This document shows positions 7,288 through 8,990 of a stretch of DNA of 8,990 nt, in pieces (the stretch's first letter is position 1; each line of letters begins with the position of its first letter). The stretch comes from REEP01 sp964517265 (GTDB taxonomy: Bacteria > Pseudomonadota > Alphaproteobacteria > Rhodospirillales > Defluviicoccaceae). The notes beneath the pieces were generated by a model that was not told where the DNA came from, searched no databases, and saw only the letters and a list, made by a program, of their open reading frames with translations. The DNA lies in assembly GCA_964517265.1 (NCBI GenBank), contig CAZFBS010000073.1:1-8990 (forward strand), in the 5' to 3' direction. The translations under genes and the position numbers were made by a program.

Positions 7288-7505
7288 CGGCTGGTCTCGA
7301 TCGCCAGCCTTGCCCGCGAGTAGCGTGGCGACGATCTCCGCTCAGCCGCGGGGAGTGCTCTCGAACGCTGCTATTCCTCAGGATCTTGGCCAAACTTCGC
7401 CTGCGCTGGCTGATGGATGGCAAGCGCAAGCGGGGTCAGCAGCTTGCCAATCGCCTGCCCATGGTGTCGATGCCGAAGCGGCGCCGGATCAGGCCGGGTG
7501 GTCCC
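7288..7505. other. GC-rich stretch without a supported gene
   Basis: No frame on either strand shows a recognisable domain together with a plausible start. A plus-strand frame opens with ATG at 7284, overlapping the trmO stop, but its product is Arg/Pro-rich, lacks any family pattern and runs into the N block. Short minus-strand stretches look protein-like (for example IRRRFGIDTMGRR) but are broken by stops. This may be decayed coding sequence. Confidence 0.4.
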
Positions 7506-7622
7506 TCAGCGTTGAGCCGGTGCACTCCGCTCGCGCAGCGTCTGCGGGTCTATGCCGCTCAGCCGCAGCGGCGCGGCCCGGCTCATCTCGTTGTAGAACC
7601 CGCACCGCATCTCAATCCGACC
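7506..7622 (-). pseudogene. Possible C-terminal fragment of the acyltransferase beyond the gap
   Basis: The minus-strand frame reads GRIEMRCGFYNEMSRAA and on to a TGA at 7506-7508, entering from the N block without a start codon. Its GRI-x(4)-GFYNE pattern could follow the KVGL that ends the acyltransferase fragment on the other side, since GNAT proteins often have a Gly-Phe/Leu, a few residues, then Gly-x-Ile-Pro or similar. This holds only if the true gap length keeps the frame. It may instead belong to another gene. Confidence 0.25.
7611..7622 (+). repeat. 12-base direct repeat at the left gap edge
   Basis: CTCAATCCGACC reaches exactly to the first N and is identical to 7723-7734, which begins exactly after the last N. 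Confidence 0.9.
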
Positions 7623-7722
7623 NNNNNNNNNNNNNNNNNNNNNNNNNNNNNNNNNNNNNNNNNNNNNNNNNNNNNNNNNNNNNNNNNNNNNNNNNNNNNN
7701 NNNNNNNNNNNNNNNNNNNNNN
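7623..7722. other. Assembly gap of 100 N
   Basis: There are exactly 100 undetermined bases, the usual placeholder for a gap of unknown length. The true distance may be zero, negative (overlapping contigs) or anything else. Any reading frame drawn across it is unreliable. Confidence 0.97.
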
Positions 7723-7734
7723 CTCAATCCGACC
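7723..7734 (+). repeat. 12-base direct repeat at the right gap edge
   Basis: This second copy of CTCAATCCGACC abuts the last N. See 7611-7622. Confidence 0.9.
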
Positions 7735-8215
7735 TTTTGAATGAATCGCAAGGCCAGCTTGTTGAACGAGGGCGTTTCACCGCGGATGGCCGCAAGCTTT
7801 ATGTCGTTCCTGAATTTCATGTTGAGCAGCTGCCACAGGATTTCCCTGCCAACCTGGACGGTTAACCTTTCCTTGCCGAGCCATTTGAAAAAGCAGAAAT
7901 GGATGCGGGCCGTCCTGTGGCCGAAATCGTCCAGCCAAATCCAACCCCCAGCTTGCCATCGTAGAACACCAGCCAGGAGGCCCGCATTTTGCTCTTGAAA
8001 ATCGCGATGAAGGTTTTGCTGGTCAGCTGCTCCATGTCATCGCTGTACATCACGATTTGCAAGACATTCTCTTGCTTTGCTTTCTCGAAAAGGGCCGCGA
8101 TCTGTGAATCCTTTAATGTACGGACGCCATCCACCTCGGCGTACCGGAAGAGCTTTGTTTTCATCGGCTCGCCACGTGTCTCTTGGTTCGGGGCCTGCTT
8201 GGTTTGGGTATTCAT
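7723..8215 (-). pseudogene. GNAT-like N-acyltransferase, frameshifted and cut by the gap
   Basis: The N-terminal frame starts at ATG 8215, or at an inner ATG giving MKTKLFRYAEVDG, the more typical start. It runs through DSQIAALFEKAKQENVL and RASWLVFYDGKLG, then loses its pattern and stops at 7862. From about 7945 leftward another frame carries on naturally: GWIWLDDFGHRTARIHFCFF, then GREILWQLLNMKF, then RGETPSFNKLALRFIQKVGL, up to the gap. One extra C in the CCCCC run at 7945-7949 (a G run in the gene) joins them into about 164 residues. The last block is the typical GNAT ending, where an N/A-rich helix precedes a Gly-Phe/Leu. I recall similar small acyltransferase-fold proteins from phages, but cannot name a family or substrate. 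The homopolymer site makes a sequencing error as likely as a true mutation. Ribosome-binding sites are weak for both starts. Confidence 0.55.
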
Positions 8216-8365
8216 AACAATGTTCCATAGCTCACATATCTCGTCAGGCTAATTCCACGTTCAAGCTTGCAACCCTTCTGATAGGTGACCATCGTCAGGA
8301 GTAAGAAACAGCGAGTTCAAGATCAATTGTAGAGGGTGCTAAACCAATTTTTTTAAGCTATACGG
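8216..8365. other. AT-rich upstream region of the acyltransferase fragment
   Basis: No gene is seen. The DNA is clearly AT-rich compared with the left part of the window: in 8341-8400 I count 15 G or C in 60. For the minus-strand gene it is the likely promoter region, but I see no convincing -35/-10 pair. Confidence 0.4.
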
Positions 8366-8548
8366 TTATTCTCTATATTTTTCTCTATTAAAGGTTGGAT
8401 GTGCCTGCACAAGTGCGGTTACGCTAGAGGTTGGGTCGGCGGAGCGAACGTAGTCCGCAAAGATCGCCAGCTTTCCGAATAAAATGTCACTGCTTTGTCT
8501 ATTTTTGTACTCGGCTAGTCTGAAGTCTACAAGCGATCTGTTAGAATC
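8366..8548 (-). pseudogene. Start-less 60-codon coding-like frame, unknown family
   Basis: Between an in-frame TAG (8549-8551) and the TAA at 8366-8368, the minus strand is open for 60 codons. The peptide is protein-like and soluble: RLAEYKNRQSSDILFGKLAI, then FADYVRSADPTSSVTALVQA, ending HPTFNREKYRE. It has no ATG, GTG or TTG start, so ordinary gene finders miss it. The natural mix of acidic, basic and hydrophobic residues is unusual for chance translation of this AT-rich DNA. Upstream of the TAG the same frame reads IKIPIQAMKIK back to another stop. I read it as the C-terminal relic of a gene of the same accessory element, lying 150 bases before the acyltransferase start. I do not recognise the family. 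Confidence 0.35.
8369..8392 (+). repeat. Tandem 12-base repeat
   Basis: TTCTCTATATTT (8369-8380) is followed directly by TTCTCTATTAAA (8381-8392); the first eight bases are identical. It lies at the 3' end of the start-less minus-strand frame and makes the repeated REKYRE-type ending. Confidence 0.5.
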
Positions 8549-8593
8549 CTACTTGATTTTCATGGCCTGAATGGGTATTTTTATCACTCCAAA

Positions 8594-8636
8594 CGGGTTT
8601 GATAAGCCCGCGTTGGGCCCATCTCACCCGTGGGAT
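8594..8636 (+). other. Two consecutive short hairpins
   Basis: CGGGTTT (8594-8600) pairs with AAGCCCG (8604-8610) with one G-T wobble and a GAT loop. ATCTCA (8621-8626) pairs with TGGGAT (8631-8636), also with one wobble. Neither has a strong T run downstream on either strand, so they are not clear terminators. Confidence 0.3.
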
Positions 8637-8656
8637 TAGCAAGCGGCTCCTCATGT

Positions 8657-8677
8657 CTGACCATGTGCCTGTCTTGA
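8657..8677 (+). repeat. Imperfect 21-base repeat, copy 1
   Basis: CTGACCATGTGCCTGTCTTG plus A matches 8946-8966 at 17 of 21 positions in the same orientation. Both copies read L-T-M-C-L-x-stop in one frame. The core ATGTGCCTG also occurs at 8399-8407, preceded by GTTGG. Confidence 0.4.
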
Positions 8678-8733
8678 TGACACTGCTCTTGGCTCTGGTG
8701 TGCCGGTCAGCGGTTGGATTGCGGAAGGTCTGA

Positions 8734-8907
8734 TTAGCGAGCACAGGGCGGCAAGATCACCTTACCCGGCCTGCGATCGCCGGTGCGCTCAATCTCGTCA
8801 TCCCGCGCCCCTATCCCCGGGGTGGCGAGGAGACCGAACCGCCGAAAGGCGACAGCACCACCGCTCAGTTCTCGGCGGGACGGCCCCCGCCTTGCGAGAC
8901 GACTTAA
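8734..8907 (+). other. Start-less 57-codon open frame, possible coding relic
   Basis: After a TGA (8731-8733) the plus strand is open to TAA (8905-8907), with a natural-looking peptide: RPAIAGALNLVIPRPYPRGG, then EETEPPKGDSTTAQF. I count G or C at the third position in 41 of 57 codons. There is no start codon. The minus strand over the same DNA also has a long open frame, so coding is unproven. The 28-base repeat begins at the stop codon. Confidence 0.2.
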
Positions 8908-8934
8908 TTGCTCAGAAGCGTGACCCCGCCGCCT
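8907..8934 (+). repeat. Imperfect dispersed repeat, copy 2
   Basis: This is the partner of 6617-6644, with 24 of 28 positions identical and the same orientation. It lies 18 bases before copy 2 of the 21-base repeat near the window edge. Confidence 0.4.
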
Positions 8935-8945
8935 ATATCAACCCG

Positions 8946-8966
8946 TTGACGATGTGCCTGTTGTGA
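8946..8966 (+). repeat. Imperfect 21-base repeat, copy 2
   Basis: This is the partner of 8657-8677, with the same orientation and ending in the same reading-frame stop (TGA 8964-8966). No gene is supported between here and the window end. Confidence 0.4.
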
Positions 8967-8990
8967 TCATGTTGGCGCGGCGGTGATGGC

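Noticed and set aside
7284..7865. Plus-strand frame overlapping the trmO stop (ATGA)
   Set aside because: The overlap is tempting, but the frame crosses the 100-N gap, is Arg/Pro-rich and runs antisense to the better-supported acyltransferase.
8314..8323. GTTCAAGATC, like a tRNA T-loop
   Set aside because: The conserved C at the end of the T-loop is missing and no acceptor or anticodon stem fits around it. No tRNA was found elsewhere in the window.
8806..8827. Hairpin around CCCCGGGG as a terminator
   Set aside because: The stem needs a bulge and a wobble and has no T run on either strand; it is probably a by-product of high GC.
1..8990. CRISPR array, toxin-antitoxin or defence system
   Set aside because: No regularly spaced repeats and no nuclease, reverse transcriptase, toxin or antitoxin motifs are visible in any frame.

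Overview
The window looks like chromosome of a GC-rich alphaproteobacterium. I infer this from high GC in the coding regions, GC-rich third positions and the gene families present. A Rhodospirillales-like host is my best guess, and nothing here fixes the genus. The left three quarters are ordinary core or metabolic genes with good ribosome-binding sites. The right fifth (about 7288-8990) is broken, partly AT-rich accessory DNA with an assembly gap.

Layout. Position 44-367 (minus) encodes the two-helix N-terminal domain of a cardiolipin synthase-like protein and stops just where the catalytic part should begin. Divergent from it, 650-1549 (plus) is a YihY/BrkB-family membrane protein. A roughly 290-base leader follows, with repeats, small palindromes and a hairpin right next to the Shine-Dalgarno site. 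Then comes 1836-4727, a 963-residue FAD and iron-sulfur D-lactate dehydrogenase (dld type, a GlcD-GlcF-like fusion). After 136 bases it is followed by 4864-6453, an LldP-type lactate permease. These two form the functional core: the permease brings lactate (or glycolate) into the cell and the dehydrogenase oxidises it at the membrane, passing electrons to the respiratory chain. No L-lactate dehydrogenase (lldD) or GntR regulator lies between or beside them. At 6781-7287 is a short TrmO/TsaA-family tRNA methyltransferase that starts with TTG, behind a leader with two mutually exclusive hairpins.

The right end holds no clearly intact gene. A run of exactly 100 N (7623-7722) is flanked on both sides by the same 12 bases, which suggests contig ends that overlap or repeat. 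To its right, on the minus strand, is a GNAT-like acyltransferase gene (7723-8215). It is split by a one-base shortage in a five-base C run, and restoring one base gives one continuous reading frame of about 164 residues. Further right, an AT-rich stretch holds a start-less 60-codon minus-strand frame (8366-8548), followed by GC-rich DNA with short imperfect repeats. One of these repeats is shared with the spacer in front of the TrmO gene. This end is best read as decayed mobile or prophage-derived DNA.

I did not find a convincing new biological system. The most checkable oddities are the homopolymer frameshift in the acyltransferase, the gap flanked by a 12-base repeat, the start-less frame at 8366-8548, the decoy start codon before lldP, and the leader hairpins before dld and trmO.
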